A stretch of DNA of 64,000 bases from Mycolicibacterium frederiksbergense. GTDB taxonomy: Bacteria > Actinomycetota > Actinomycetes > Mycobacteriales > Mycobacteriaceae. Made by a program: the position numbers and the translations under genes. The notes under the pieces were generated by a model. The model did no database searches, was not told the origin of the DNA, and was given only the letters and a program-made list of their open reading frames with translations. The stretch spans positions 120,176 through 184,175 of the forward strand of contig NZ_JARXVE010000012.1 of the NCBI RefSeq assembly GCF_029893345.1. The letters are read 5' to 3'. The number at the start of each line of letters is the position of its first letter. The first letter of the stretch is position 1. Shown in pieces: positions 16,506-25,060 of this stretch.

Positions 16506-17702
16506 ATGCAGAGCACAGCAACGACAGCCTCGATCTCCAGCGAGGAGTACGAACAGCGAATTGCCAACCTGCGCAGTCAACTCGCCGCCGATGACATCGA
16601 CGCCATCGTCATCTGGGCTCGCGGCGGCGGAACGGTGGAGCGTTTCGCGAACGTTCAGTATCTCTGCGGCCACTACCCGTTCTTCCCGATCATCCGTGAC
16701 GTCCCGGGCGCGTGGGCCGATCGCGGGTATGCGGCGCTGGTCGTCACCCAGGACAGCGCAGTGCTGTGCTCGGATGACCGGTTCTCCGAACCGCGTGCGG
16801 TGACCGACCACCTCGCACTCGACGTGGGCAACGGGGAAACCCTCGGCGATCTGATCGCGAATGTGCTCGCGGGCAAGCGCCGCCGAATCGCGGTGTGCGG
16901 CACCGACACGATGACCGCACGCCAATTCGGCCATCTGGAGAAGGCCGTCGCGCCCGTCGGCGACGGTGAACTCGTCATCGTCGACGATCTGGTCGAACGG
17001 CTGCGGTCGATCAAGTCCCCCGCCGAGATCGCCCTGCTCGAGCAGTCCGGGCGAATCGCCGACGCGTCGTTTCGGGCCGCGCTCGACGTGCTGCGGGCGG
17101 GTGCCCGGGAAGCTGATGTCGTCGCGGCACTCGTCGCCGAAGCAACCCGCAGTGACGCCGTGGTTGCGAACGCCTTCGTCGCGACGTTCGGCGAAGATGC
17201 CGACGGCCTCCCCGACGGCGCTCCCACCTGGTCACAGCGCGTACTGCGCCCGGGCGACCTGTTCACCGTCGATTTCAGCGGCGCCTACCGCGGCTATTTC
17301 TTCGACCTCGCCCGCAGCCGCGTCATCGACCGCACCCCCACCGATGCTCAGGCGAGCGCGTTCGCACTCGCGCAGGACTCGGTGGACGCTGCCGTCGCCG
17401 CAGCAGTCCCCGGCGCCACAGTCTCCGATGTCGCCAAGGCCGCCGACGACCTGCTGCGGGCACAGGACTACGACTTTGCGGCCGCGGAGTTCCAGGCCGG
17501 CGGCCACGGCCTGGGGCTCGGGTTCGAGGCCCCGTGGATCCGCGCGGGCGACCCTCGACCGATCGAGGTCGGGATGACACTTGCCTTGGAGCGCTTCGTC
17601 ATTCGCGAAGGCACCGGTGCAACCTTCGAACGCAACATCGTGGTGACCGAGGACGGCCCCCGCGATCTGCATCCCGTCATCGACATTTGGTCCGGAAACT
17701 GA
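16506..17702 (+). CDS. M24 family (creatinase/Xaa-Pro dipeptidase-like) metallopeptidase
   Basis: M24 enzymes cleave Xaa-Pro dipeptides or related C-N bonds with two metal ions. This 398-residue protein has an N-terminal creatinase-type domain and a complete pita-bread domain. All five metal ligands are present: D256 (FTVDFSG), D267 (YFFDLAR), H334 (GGHGLGLG), E362 (LALERF) and E375 (FERNIVV). It starts at ATG 16506 behind GAAGGGAA and follows the gamma-glutamyltransferase by 30 bases. Its place in a peptide-import operon suggests it degrades the imported substrate. It could also be a proline dipeptidase of wider range. Confidence 0.88.
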   Translation: MQSTATTASISSEEYEQRIANLRSQLAADDIDAIVIWARGGGTVERFANVQYLCGHYPFFPIIRDVPGAWADRGYAALVVTQDSAVLCSDDRFSEPRAVTDHLALDVGNGETLGDLIANVLAGKRRRIAVCGTDTMTARQFGHLEKAVAPVGDGELVIVDDLVERLRSIKSPAEIALLEQSGRIADASFRAALDVLRAGAREADVVAALVAEATRSDAVVANAFVATFGEDADGLPDGAPTWSQRVLRPGDLFTVDFSGAYRGYFFDLARSRVIDRTPTDAQASAFALAQDSVDAAVAAAVPGATVSDVAKAADDLLRAQDYDFAAAEFQAGGHGLGLGFEAPWIRAGDPRPIEVGMTLALERFVIREGTGATFERNIVVTEDGPRDLHPVIDIWSGN

Positions 17703-17731
17703 TCCGTCACCTCGCGACAAAGGAGTCGTCC

Positions 17732-19384
17732 ATGCTGACAAATGCTCGTTCCGCCGTCACTGCGACCGCGCTGGTCGTCGCCGTCGCCGCGGCCATGACC
17801 GGCTGTTCCGGCGACCGGCCACCCGCCGGCAATGCACGCAGCGGCGACGGCACGGTCGAAACCGTCTTCACCACGGCCCCGGCCCAGGGCCCGATCGATC
17901 ACTTCACCTGGAATCTGGCCAACGGCGAGCCCGCCTCACTCGACTGGACCCTGGCCTACTCGGACTCCGAGAACGCGACACTGGCCAACATGTGCGAGAG
18001 CCTCATGGTCCAGAACGAGGACATGACGCTGTCTCCGGGCCTGGCCCAACGAATCGACCGACCGGATGACAAGACGATGGTGATCACCATCCGCGACGGT
18101 GTGAAGTTCTGGAACGGCGCCCCCATGACCTCTGACGACGTGGCATTCAGCCTGTCCCGAAACCTCGATCCGAAGGCCGGATCCTATTGGGCCTCACCGT
18201 TCTACGACCGTGTCGACTCGATCCAGGCCACCGGCGACCGTGAGGTCACCATTCGGTTCAAGCAGCCCGACGCCATCTTCGAGCGGATGCTGTCCACCGC
18301 CGCGGGCGTGATCGGCAACAAGCAGTTCGTGGAGCACGCGGGTTCGGCCTATGGGACCGCAAACGGCGGGATCATGTGCACCGGGCCGTTGCGCTTCGAC
18401 AGCTGGAAGCCCGGCAAGACAATCGAGATGACGAAGAACCCCGACTACTGGAATGCCGCCAACGCCGCCAAGGCCGACCGCGTCACCCTCACCTTCGTCA
18501 CCGACGAGGCGACCATCACCAGTAGCTTGCTGTCCGGAGACATCGACGGAACCCACCGCACGCCGCTTTCGGCCATGGAACCGCTGCGCTCGTCCGGTAA
18601 AGGCAAGTTCTACCTCGGTGCGAGTACCGACTGGCTGGCCGTCCGCCCCACGGAACGCCCCGGGCCCGTGCAGAACAGGGATGTGCGGCGCGCACTGAGC
18701 ATGGCGTTCGATCGGCAGGGCATCGTCAACGGGGTGTACCACGGCACCGCCGAGGCATCGTTGACCCCGATCCAATCCGGCGCCTGGGGCTACAGCCGGC
18801 CGATTTTCGAGGCCGCGGCATCCCAGTACGCCAACCCCACCCGGGACGTCGAAGGCGCCAAGAAGCTCATCGCCGACGGCGGGCACGACGGGCAGAGCAT
18901 CTCGGTGGCCTACCCCGCCGAGCTGGAGGCGGAGACCAAGACCGCACAACTGCTCGCCGACGCGGGCCGCGCAATCGGGATCGACGTCAAGACCGTTCCG
19001 CTGCCCGTCACGACTTTCACCAACCTCTACTTCGACAAGGCCGCCCGCGCAGCCTATGACGCGTTCATCGTGGGTGAGTACGGTGCCGGCGTGGCCGAAC
19101 CGTTGGTGAGTTTGAGCGAGTTCACCCCGTTGAGCGCATACAACTACGGCGCGCTCAACGCCCCTGGGCTCACCGACAATGTGCGCGCGGCCTATGAGAC
19201 GTTCGACAACGACGAGCGGGCTCGCAAGCTCATCGCGGCACAGGCGGCCGCCATCGACGAAGTGGCCATGATCAACGTTGCCAATCCCAGGATCCCGATG
19301 TACATGAACAACCGGATCACCGGCGCGACACCGTCGATCGCGTTCCTGTACTTCCCGTGGGCAGCGAAGGTGGGGGCCGCATGA
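17732..19384 (+). CDS. Peptide-type ABC transporter substrate-binding lipoprotein (SBP family 5)
   Basis: This 550-residue extracytoplasmic receptor belongs to the DppA/OppA class. The signal peptide ends in the lipobox AMTGCSG, so the mature protein is lipid-anchored. The family pattern TIRDGVKFWNGAPMTSDDV is present, and FDRQGIVNGVYHG follows in the second lobe. ATG at 17732 has AAAGGAG six bases upstream. It lies 29 bases after the M24 peptidase and 31 bases before the first permease. The ligand is probably a short peptide, likely a gamma-glutamyl compound judging by the partner enzymes. Confidence 0.93.
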   Translation: MLTNARSAVTATALVVAVAAAMTGCSGDRPPAGNARSGDGTVETVFTTAPAQGPIDHFTWNLANGEPASLDWTLAYSDSENATLANMCESLMVQNEDMTLSPGLAQRIDRPDDKTMVITIRDGVKFWNGAPMTSDDVAFSLSRNLDPKAGSYWASPFYDRVDSIQATGDREVTIRFKQPDAIFERMLSTAAGVIGNKQFVEHAGSAYGTANGGIMCTGPLRFDSWKPGKTIEMTKNPDYWNAANAAKADRVTLTFVTDEATITSSLLSGDIDGTHRTPLSAMEPLRSSGKGKFYLGASTDWLAVRPTERPGPVQNRDVRRALSMAFDRQGIVNGVYHGTAEASLTPIQSGAWGYSRPIFEAAASQYANPTRDVEGAKKLIADGGHDGQSISVAYPAELEAETKTAQLLADAGRAIGIDVKTVPLPVTTFTNLYFDKAARAAYDAFIVGEYGAGVAEPLVSLSEFTPLSAYNYGALNAPGLTDNVRAAYETFDNDERARKLIAAQAAAIDEVAMINVANPRIPMYMNNRITGATPSIAFLYFPWAAKVGAA

Positions 19385-19415
19385 GCCCACTCACAGTATG
19401 GCGGCGAGGTGCGGC

Positions 19416-20366
19416 GTGATCCGTTTCATCTCGATCCGGCTGGCCGAAGGCGCAGTGACACTGTTGCTGTCGTCGTTGCTGATCTTCGGCGCGCTGTACC
19501 TGGCGCCCGGTGATCCGCTCGGCTACCTGATCGGCAACCGGACGCTGGCTCCCGAGGCGATCGCGGCGTTGCGTGAGCACTACCATCTCGACGATCCGTT
19601 CCTGACTCGCTGGTTCAGTTGGCTCGGCGACGTGCTGTCCGGTCAGTTCGGGCAATCGATCACCTATCGCGACGACGTGTCCAACCTGCTCGGCCCGCGG
19701 CTCATCACCACGACGAGCCTGGTGGCGTATTCGATGGTGGTCATCGTCGTGGTGGGCGTCGGCCTGGGAATCGTGGCCGCGCTGGCGCGCCGCACCGTCA
19801 GCGACGTGATTCTGGGGCTGACGTCGGTGGGCGTGGCCGTGCCGAGTTTCGTTGCGGCAGCTGCGCTCATCTTCACGTTCTCGGTCACCCTGCGGTGGTT
19901 TCCCACTTTCGGCTCGGGCGAGGGCGTCCTCGATCGTCTCCACCACCTGACGCTTCCGGTGCTGGCGTTGACGCTGGCCTCGGGGTCCTACGTCATCCGG
20001 GTGACTCGCGCGGCGCTGCGCGAAGAGGCGGCCCGTGACCACGTGCGCGCGGCCGTCGCGCGTGGGCTGCCGCGCCGCACGGTTGTCACCAAACACATTC
20101 TGCGCAACGGGCTTACCCCCGTCGCGACGGTCGTGGGCCTGACGCTGACGAGTCTCATCGTCGGATCGGTGGTCATCGAGCGCGCCTTCGCCCTCGACGG
20201 AATCGGGTCACTGCTCGCCGAGGCCGTTGCCAAGAAGGACTTCGCGGTGGTTCAGGCTGTCTCGCTCGTGCTGATCACGGTGATCGTCGTGGTGGTACTC
20301 GCCGTCGACATCCTCCAGGTCGTGATCGACCCCAGGGTGCGCAACCGATTTGGAATCGAAGCATGA
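19416..20366 (+). CDS. ABC transporter permease (DppB type)
   Basis: This is the first inner-membrane subunit of the importer, with six predicted membrane helices. The ATPase-contact EAA loop is REEAARDHVRAAVARGLP. The start is set at GTG 19416 (VIRFISIRLAEG), which has GGCGAGG six bases upstream and gives the usual N-terminus for DppB-like permeases. An ATG at 19398 is possible. The stop overlaps the start of the second permease. Confidence 0.92.
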   Translation: MIRFISIRLAEGAVTLLLSSLLIFGALYLAPGDPLGYLIGNRTLAPEAIAALREHYHLDDPFLTRWFSWLGDVLSGQFGQSITYRDDVSNLLGPRLITTTSLVAYSMVVIVVVGVGLGIVAALARRTVSDVILGLTSVGVAVPSFVAAAALIFTFSVTLRWFPTFGSGEGVLDRLHHLTLPVLALTLASGSYVIRVTRAALREEAARDHVRAAVARGLPRRTVVTKHILRNGLTPVATVVGLTLTSLIVGSVVIERAFALDGIGSLLAEAVAKKDFAVVQAVSLVLITVIVVVVLAVDILQVVIDPRVRNRFGIEA

Positions 20367-21235
20367 CCGCCGTCCTGTTCGAGTCGTTGCGCCGCCGCAG
20401 GACTCCCGACAACCGGCGGGACAGCCTGGGCACGCTGGGAATCGTTGCGGCCGTTATCGTCGTCGTCGCTGCGGTCATCGCGTTGTGCGCACCGTGGGTG
20501 GCACCGGTGGACCCCACGGCGGTCGATTTCGCCAACACCTACCGGCCGAGCGGAGCGGGTGCGCTGCTGGGCACCGACGGCTCGGGGCGCGACATCCTGA
20601 GCCACTTGATCCAAGGTGCCCGGACCAGCCTGCTGGGGCCGACGATCGTGGTGCTGATCTCAGCGTCACTCGGAACGGCTCTAGCGTTGACGGCCGCCAT
20701 GAGCGGCGGATGGGTCGACCGCGTCCTCAGCAGACTGTTCGACGTCGGATTCGCCTTCCCGGGTCTGCTGCTGGCCATCCTGGCGGTGTCGGTGCTGAGC
20801 CCGGGATTCACGACGGCCGTTCTGGCGCTTTCGGTTTCCTACGTCCCGTTCGTGGCCCGCATCGTGCGCAGCGTGGCGATCGGAGAACTGACGCTGCCCT
20901 ACGTGGCCGCACTCGTAACACTCGGACAGTCCCGATGGCGCATCGCGATTCGGCACCTGCTGCCTGCGGTGCTTCCCACCGCTCTGGCCCAGTCCACGAT
21001 CTGCTTCGGTTATGCCCTGGTCGATCTCGCCGCACTGTCCTACCTCGGTCTCGGGGTTCAACCACCCGATTCCGACTGGGGTCTGATGGTCGCCGAGGGA
21101 CAGCGCGGACTCATCCAGGGTTACTGGGAGGAGGCGCTTTTCGCCGGCGCCGCCCTCGTCGTCATCGTGACGTGCGTGTCGCTGCTGGGCGACCGGATCG
21201 CCGACCGCGTCAGCCTGAACGGAGACCGCCGATGA
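20363..21235 (+). CDS. ABC transporter permease (DppC type)
   Basis: This 290-residue second permease has the cytoplasmic N-terminal extension and GTDGSGRDILSHLIQGAR segment typical of DppC. Its EAA loop is LPYVAALVTLGQSRWRIA. It overlaps the first permease (ATGA) and the following ATPase gene (ATGA), so the three are translationally coupled. Confidence 0.92.
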   Translation: MTAVLFESLRRRRTPDNRRDSLGTLGIVAAVIVVVAAVIALCAPWVAPVDPTAVDFANTYRPSGAGALLGTDGSGRDILSHLIQGARTSLLGPTIVVLISASLGTALALTAAMSGGWVDRVLSRLFDVGFAFPGLLLAILAVSVLSPGFTTAVLALSVSYVPFVARIVRSVAIGELTLPYVAALVTLGQSRWRIAIRHLLPAVLPTALAQSTICFGYALVDLAALSYLGLGVQPPDSDWGLMVAEGQRGLIQGYWEEALFAGAALVVIVTCVSLLGDRIADRVSLNGDRR

Positions 21236-22086
21236 GCCACCTACTGGAGGTCGATCGCCTCGCCGTGACCATGCCGGACGGGACCCGAGCCATCGACGAC
21301 GTGTCGTTCACCGTCGACCGAGGCGAGATCGTGGGCTTCATCGGTGAATCCGGATCCGGTAAGAGCACCACCGCCAACGCGATTGCGCGGCTGCTGCCCG
21401 AGGGTGCGACGGTCACCGGGAGGATCCTGTTCGACGACCGCAATGTGCTCGCCCTCGGCACCCGCGAGCTCAACCGGTTCCGTGATGTCGATCTCGGCAT
21501 GGTGTTCCAGGATCCCCGCGCCGCGGTCAACCCAATGGCCCGCGTCGGCGAGTACGTCACGGAGGCGCTGCGCGTGAACCGCCGGATGTCGCGGGCGGCA
21601 GCGCGGGCACGTGCCGTCGAATTGTTCACCGAGGTGGGCATTCCCGAGCCTGACCGCAGGCTCGACGAGTACCCGCACCAGTTCTCCGGAGGCATGCTGC
21701 AGCGCGCCGTGATCGCGGCGGCGTTGTCCACCGATCCACGGTTGCTGCTGGCCGACGAAGCCACGACGGCACTGGATGTGACCCGGCAGGCTGAGGTTGC
21801 GGCGATCCTGCGAAGGGCGTGTCGCGATCGTGATCTGGGATTGGTGTTCATCACGCACGACCTTGAACTGGCCGGCGCCCTGTGCGACCGAATATGCGTC
21901 ATGTACCGCGGACGTATCGTCGAACAGATCGAAGCCGATCGACTTCACACCGACGCCACCCACCCCTACACGATCGCGTTGCTGCGCTCACGTCCGTCGG
22001 TCGACGGACGCCCACAACGGCTTCCGGTCATCACCGCCGCCGACCGCGAAACCTTCGAATCCGCACTGGAGGAAACCTCCCCATGA
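21232..22086 (+). CDS. ABC transporter ATP-binding protein (DppD type)
   Basis: This 284-residue ATPase has Walker A GESGSGKST, signature FSGGMLQR, Walker B RLLLADEAT and the switch His in FITHDLELAG. A C-terminal HPYTIALLRSRP segment is typical of oligopeptide ATPases. ATG at 21232 overlaps the stop of the second permease. It pairs with the next gene to form the ATPase dimer. Confidence 0.93.
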   Translation: MSHLLEVDRLAVTMPDGTRAIDDVSFTVDRGEIVGFIGESGSGKSTTANAIARLLPEGATVTGRILFDDRNVLALGTRELNRFRDVDLGMVFQDPRAAVNPMARVGEYVTEALRVNRRMSRAAARARAVELFTEVGIPEPDRRLDEYPHQFSGGMLQRAVIAAALSTDPRLLLADEATTALDVTRQAEVAAILRRACRDRDLGLVFITHDLELAGALCDRICVMYRGRIVEQIEADRLHTDATHPYTIALLRSRPSVDGRPQRLPVITAADRETFESALEETSP

Positions 22087-22916
22087 CCGAAGGCGCTGAA
22101 CCTCAGGCACTCATCGAAGTGACCGACGTATCGCGGATCTTCAGCCGACGTGGCGTCGACACCCGCGCCGTCGATTCTGTCTCCTGCCGGATGACCGCGG
22201 GCCGCGATCTCGGCATCGTCGGCGAATCCGGTTCCGGGAAGACCACTTTGGCACGAATCATCATGGGTCTCGAAACGGCGACCGCTGGGACGGTACGTGT
22301 CCTGGGCGAAGACCTGACCCGCCCCGCGCGCCGGCAACGCGAACGACTGCGGCGCGCCCGGCTGGTGCAGATGGTCTATCAGGACCCGTACGGCTCGCTT
22401 GACCCGCGCTCGACCGTGCGGGCCTGCCTCGACGAGGTGCTGCGCCTGCATCCCCCCGCCGACGGAACGTCCCGGTCGGACCGCATCAGCAACCTCGCCG
22501 AGCTGGTGGGCCTGTCGACCGCACAGCTGGACCGCACGCCGCGCGAACTCTCCGGCGGTCAGTGCCAGCGGGTCGCGATCGCCCGTGCACTGGCGGTCGA
22601 GCCTCGCATCATCGTCCTCGACGAAGCCGTCGCAGCACTGGACATCTCGATTCAGGCGCAGATCCTCAACCTGCTCGCCGACCTGCGCGACGAGCTCGGG
22701 ACGGCCTACCTGCTGATCTCGCACGACCTGGGTGTCGTCCGTCAGCTGACCGACGACGTCGTCGTCATGCATCGCGGCCGCATCGTCGAGTCGGGCAGCA
22801 CCGAACAGGTTCTGAGCACTCCGCGGCAGGCTTACACCCGGCGACTCAAAGCCAGCATTCCCAGCGAGCGGTGGCGTGAGCCCGGGGTACTGGAACTGCT
22901 CGGCGCCGGGGACTGA
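22083..22916 (+). CDS. ABC transporter ATP-binding protein (DppF type)
   Basis: This 277-residue ATPase has Walker A GESGSGKTT, the Q-loop MVYQDPYGSLDPR, signature LSGGQCQR and Walker B RIIVLDEAV. The AYTRRL segment near the C-terminus fits DppF proteins. It overlaps the preceding ATPase gene by four bases and is the last gene of the operon. The next gene is on the opposite strand. Confidence 0.93.
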   Translation: MTEGAEPQALIEVTDVSRIFSRRGVDTRAVDSVSCRMTAGRDLGIVGESGSGKTTLARIIMGLETATAGTVRVLGEDLTRPARRQRERLRRARLVQMVYQDPYGSLDPRSTVRACLDEVLRLHPPADGTSRSDRISNLAELVGLSTAQLDRTPRELSGGQCQRVAIARALAVEPRIIVLDEAVAALDISIQAQILNLLADLRDELGTAYLLISHDLGVVRQLTDDVVVMHRGRIVESGSTEQVLSTPRQAYTRRLKASIPSERWREPGVLELLGAGD

Positions 22917-22937
22917 AACGGGCGGTGGTGGCCGGCG

Positions 22938-23642
22938 CTAGACATCCGCCGACGTCCGCTCCCACCAGCGGTGCCCCACCAGCGCGGTCACCAGCGTGGC
23001 GATGGCCGCCACATACACCGGAACGCTGATGTGCAGCTTCATCATCAGGCCACCGAACAGCGCACCGGCGAAGATCGCCACCACGGCCCACAGCCGTCGG
23101 TGGGTGAACCAGACCAGCCCACCCTTGAACAGGGTTTCGCTGGCGTATGAAGTGAGGGTCGACGTCACCACCACTGTCGTCATGTCGGTCACCGCGAGGA
23201 ACCGCGCGGTCGACGCCTGGGCTCCCATGACGACGGCGATGGTCGCCGCCGCGGCGATGCCGACCAGCGACTGACCCGACGTGGGTACCCGCAGCAGAAC
23301 CGTTGCGACCGCCGCGAGCACCGCGGCGTTGACACAGATGGTCGCCGTGATGACGGGGCTCCATCCACGGTCGCGGCCGCGGATGAGCCTGCCGACGGTG
23401 GCCGCCCCCAGCACGTAGCCGATCAACGCGATCAACGGCCCGGCCACCGGTAGGCCCTCCTCGGCGGCGATGCCCATGCCGAGAATGACGACGTTGCCCG
23501 TCATGTTGCCGGTGAACACGCGGTCCAGGCCCAGGTAGCCCACAGCGTCCAGGGCACCGGTCACCACGGTCAGCGTGATCATCAGCCACAGGTGCAGATG
23601 GCGATGCGCAAGCGGTCGCACATCCGCCTGTTCCGAAATCAT
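22938..23642 (-). CDS. DUF1275 (YoaK-like) membrane protein
   Basis: This 234-residue protein has about six membrane segments and the family hallmark DRVFTGNMTGNVVILG near the start. DUF1275 proteins are found beside many bacterial regulators, but their transport role is unsettled. Its promoter region holds two copies of the CTATCG operator also found before the importer operon. It should therefore share regulation with that operon and may handle the same substrate or a product. ATG at 23642 is the start used. Confidence 0.85.
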   Translation of the reverse strand: MISEQADVRPLAHRHLHLWLMITLTVVTGALDAVGYLGLDRVFTGNMTGNVVILGMGIAAEEGLPVAGPLIALIGYVLGAATVGRLIRGRDRGWSPVITATICVNAAVLAAVATVLLRVPTSGQSLVGIAAAATIAVVMGAQASTARFLAVTDMTTVVVTSTLTSYASETLFKGGLVWFTHRRLWAVVAIFAGALFGGLMMKLHISVPVYVAAIATLVTALVGHRWWERTSADV

Positions 23643-23732
23643 TTCGTCACCCGCCGGATCCCGCGGTGGCGGAATGCGGATGACCCGTTGGATATGGGCA
23701 CGGCTGAACTACCCCCTCGTGCGGAATTGCGT

Positions 23733-23746
23733 CTATCGAACGATAG
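23733..23746. promoter_or_regulatory. Operator copy 3 (perfect CTATCG palindrome arms)
   Basis: CTATCGAACGATAG has perfect 6-bp arms around AA. It lies about 90 bases upstream of the DUF1275 start, in the gap between that gene and the 3' end of the TetR gene. Confidence 0.78.
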
Positions 23747-23750
23747 GTCA

Positions 23751-23764
23751 CTATCGATTGATAG
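23751..23764. promoter_or_regulatory. Operator copy 4 (CTATCG-type palindrome)
   Basis: CTATCGATTGATAG has one mismatch to the palindrome. Its centre is 18 bp from copy 3, almost the same spacing as copies 1 and 2 (17 bp). Such paired sites on one face of the helix suit two TetR dimers. Confidence 0.78.
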
Positions 23765-23801
23765 GGAATACCCAAGGCGGGATTTTGTCCCCGACGGTCG
23801 G

Positions 23802-24479
23802 CTAATTCACCTTGGCCAGCTCGAGATCGCGGAGTCGAACAACCGTCGCTTCTCGGATACCCGCCAACCGGGACTGGTCGACGAGCAGCGAGCGCACGAC
23901 GAAGTCGGCCGCCTGCAGCGGACGTTCGTGACGCATCTGCCCGGACGGACCCCCTTGTTCGCGCAATGTCTCGAACAGCACGCCGTTGATGGCCCGCAAC
24001 ACGAAACTCGGCTCAAACGCCACGAATTCACGCGCTCGACGGCCACCGTCGATCACGCGCTCGACCTGATCGTGGAACAGCGCAATGCCTTCACGTTCGG
24101 CCACGAAGTCGTCCAGGGCGAGTACGGCATCTTGGTACAACCCACGGGCGTCGAACGGTTGCGACAGACTCTCACGCACGTCGCACGCTATGGCGAGGTG
24201 CAGTTTCTCAGCCCAACTCGATTGCTCGTTCAGTCGTTCGTTCATCCGGTCGATGGACGGACCGAGATCCAGTTCGATCAAGGCCCGGAAGATCTCATGC
24301 TTGGCCTGGAAGTGGTGGAACAGCGAGGGCTGCCGGATCTGGACGGCCTCGGCGATGTCACGCGTCGAGGTACCGAAGTATCCGCGCTGAGCGAACAGTA
24401 TCGACGCCGCCAGTAGGATTCGGCCGCGCGTCGAGGACCAATCGACCACCTTCGGCTCCGAGCCCTGCCCGTATTTCAC
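23802..24479 (-). CDS. TetR-family repressor of the peptide-import cassette
   Basis: This 225-residue regulator has an N-terminal TetR helix-turn-helix (about residues 18-62, including RDIAEAVQIRQPSLFHHF) and a ligand-binding C-terminal domain without a recognised subfamily. No CTATCG site is seen just upstream of its own start, so autoregulation is not evident. Two operators lie just past its 3' end and two more at 14.7 kb. It is the only regulator in the cassette, hence the assignment. Confidence 0.88.
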   Translation of the reverse strand: MKYGQGSEPKVVDWSSTRGRILLAASILFAQRGYFGTSTRDIAEAVQIRQPSLFHHFQAKHEIFRALIELDLGPSIDRMNERLNEQSSWAEKLHLAIACDVRESLSQPFDARGLYQDAVLALDDFVAEREGIALFHDQVERVIDGGRRAREFVAFEPSFVLRAINGVLFETLREQGGPSGQMRHERPLQAADFVVRSLLVDQSRLAGIREATVVRLRDLELAKVN

Positions 24480-24681
24480 CAGTCAACTGTGACACACAGC
24501 CACCCAGACCAACTTCTCCGGGAAAGTCGATACCCTCACAGACGTTCGCCGCGCCGTCGAAGTCTCTGCTCGCCAGTACAGCGGCGCCCGTGGGGCGTCA
24601 TATGTCAATCGACGAGCGGCGTTGCGCAGCTCCCCGTAGGCTCTGCACCCAGGCTTGGCATTCGAATCGAAGGAGTGATCT

Positions 24682-25050
24682 ATGTCGTCCCGGCGGCGTT
24701 CGCGGCATGTGCCCACTCGGGCTATCGCCACGGCGATGAGCGCATGCGTGCTCACGGTCGCCACGGCATTCAGTATCGCGCCCGCCCACGCGGACTCTCA
24801 GGACGACCGCTTCCTCACCATCGTGGAGCAACTCGGCATCCCCACGAACTCGGCCGAGGAGGCCGGCACGGTGGGGCGCGGAGTCTGCGATGCGGTCGAG
24901 AAGGGCAAGATCGAGCCCGCACGTACGGTGCGGGGAATCATCGGCCAGCTGCAGGCCAAGGCCGGCATCAGCAAGGGCCAGGCCGCCAAGCTGGTGTGGG
25001 GAGCAGTCAGCGTCTACTGCCCGCAGTACAGCGCCATCGTCGGGCGCTGA
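24682..25050 (+). CDS. Secreted DUF732 protein
   Basis: This 122-residue precursor has a twin-Arg-rich N-terminus, a hydrophobic core and a cleavage site after APAHA. The mature domain begins DSQDDRFL, and two Cys (in RGVCDAV and VYCPQY) probably form a disulfide. DUF732 is a small secreted helical domain widespread in mycobacteria, with unknown function. ATG at 24682 has GAAGGAG six bases upstream. The 202-base gap before it holds the TetR promoter on the other strand, and nothing else is recognised there. Confidence 0.85.
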   Translation: MSSRRRSRHVPTRAIATAMSACVLTVATAFSIAPAHADSQDDRFLTIVEQLGIPTNSAEEAGTVGRGVCDAVEKGKIEPARTVRGIIGQLQAKAGISKGQAAKLVWGAVSVYCPQYSAIVGR

Positions 25051-25060
25051 TCCGCCCGGC

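Noticed and set aside
20350..22086. Long frame running through the second permease into the first ATPase
   Set aside because: Only the part from ATG 21232 has ABC ATPase motifs. The permease frame covers the earlier part.
14495..24550. Cassette as a genomic island integrated at tRNA-Lys
   Set aside because: No integrase gene and no second copy of the tRNA 3' end were found at the far side, and the GC content looks like the rest of the window.
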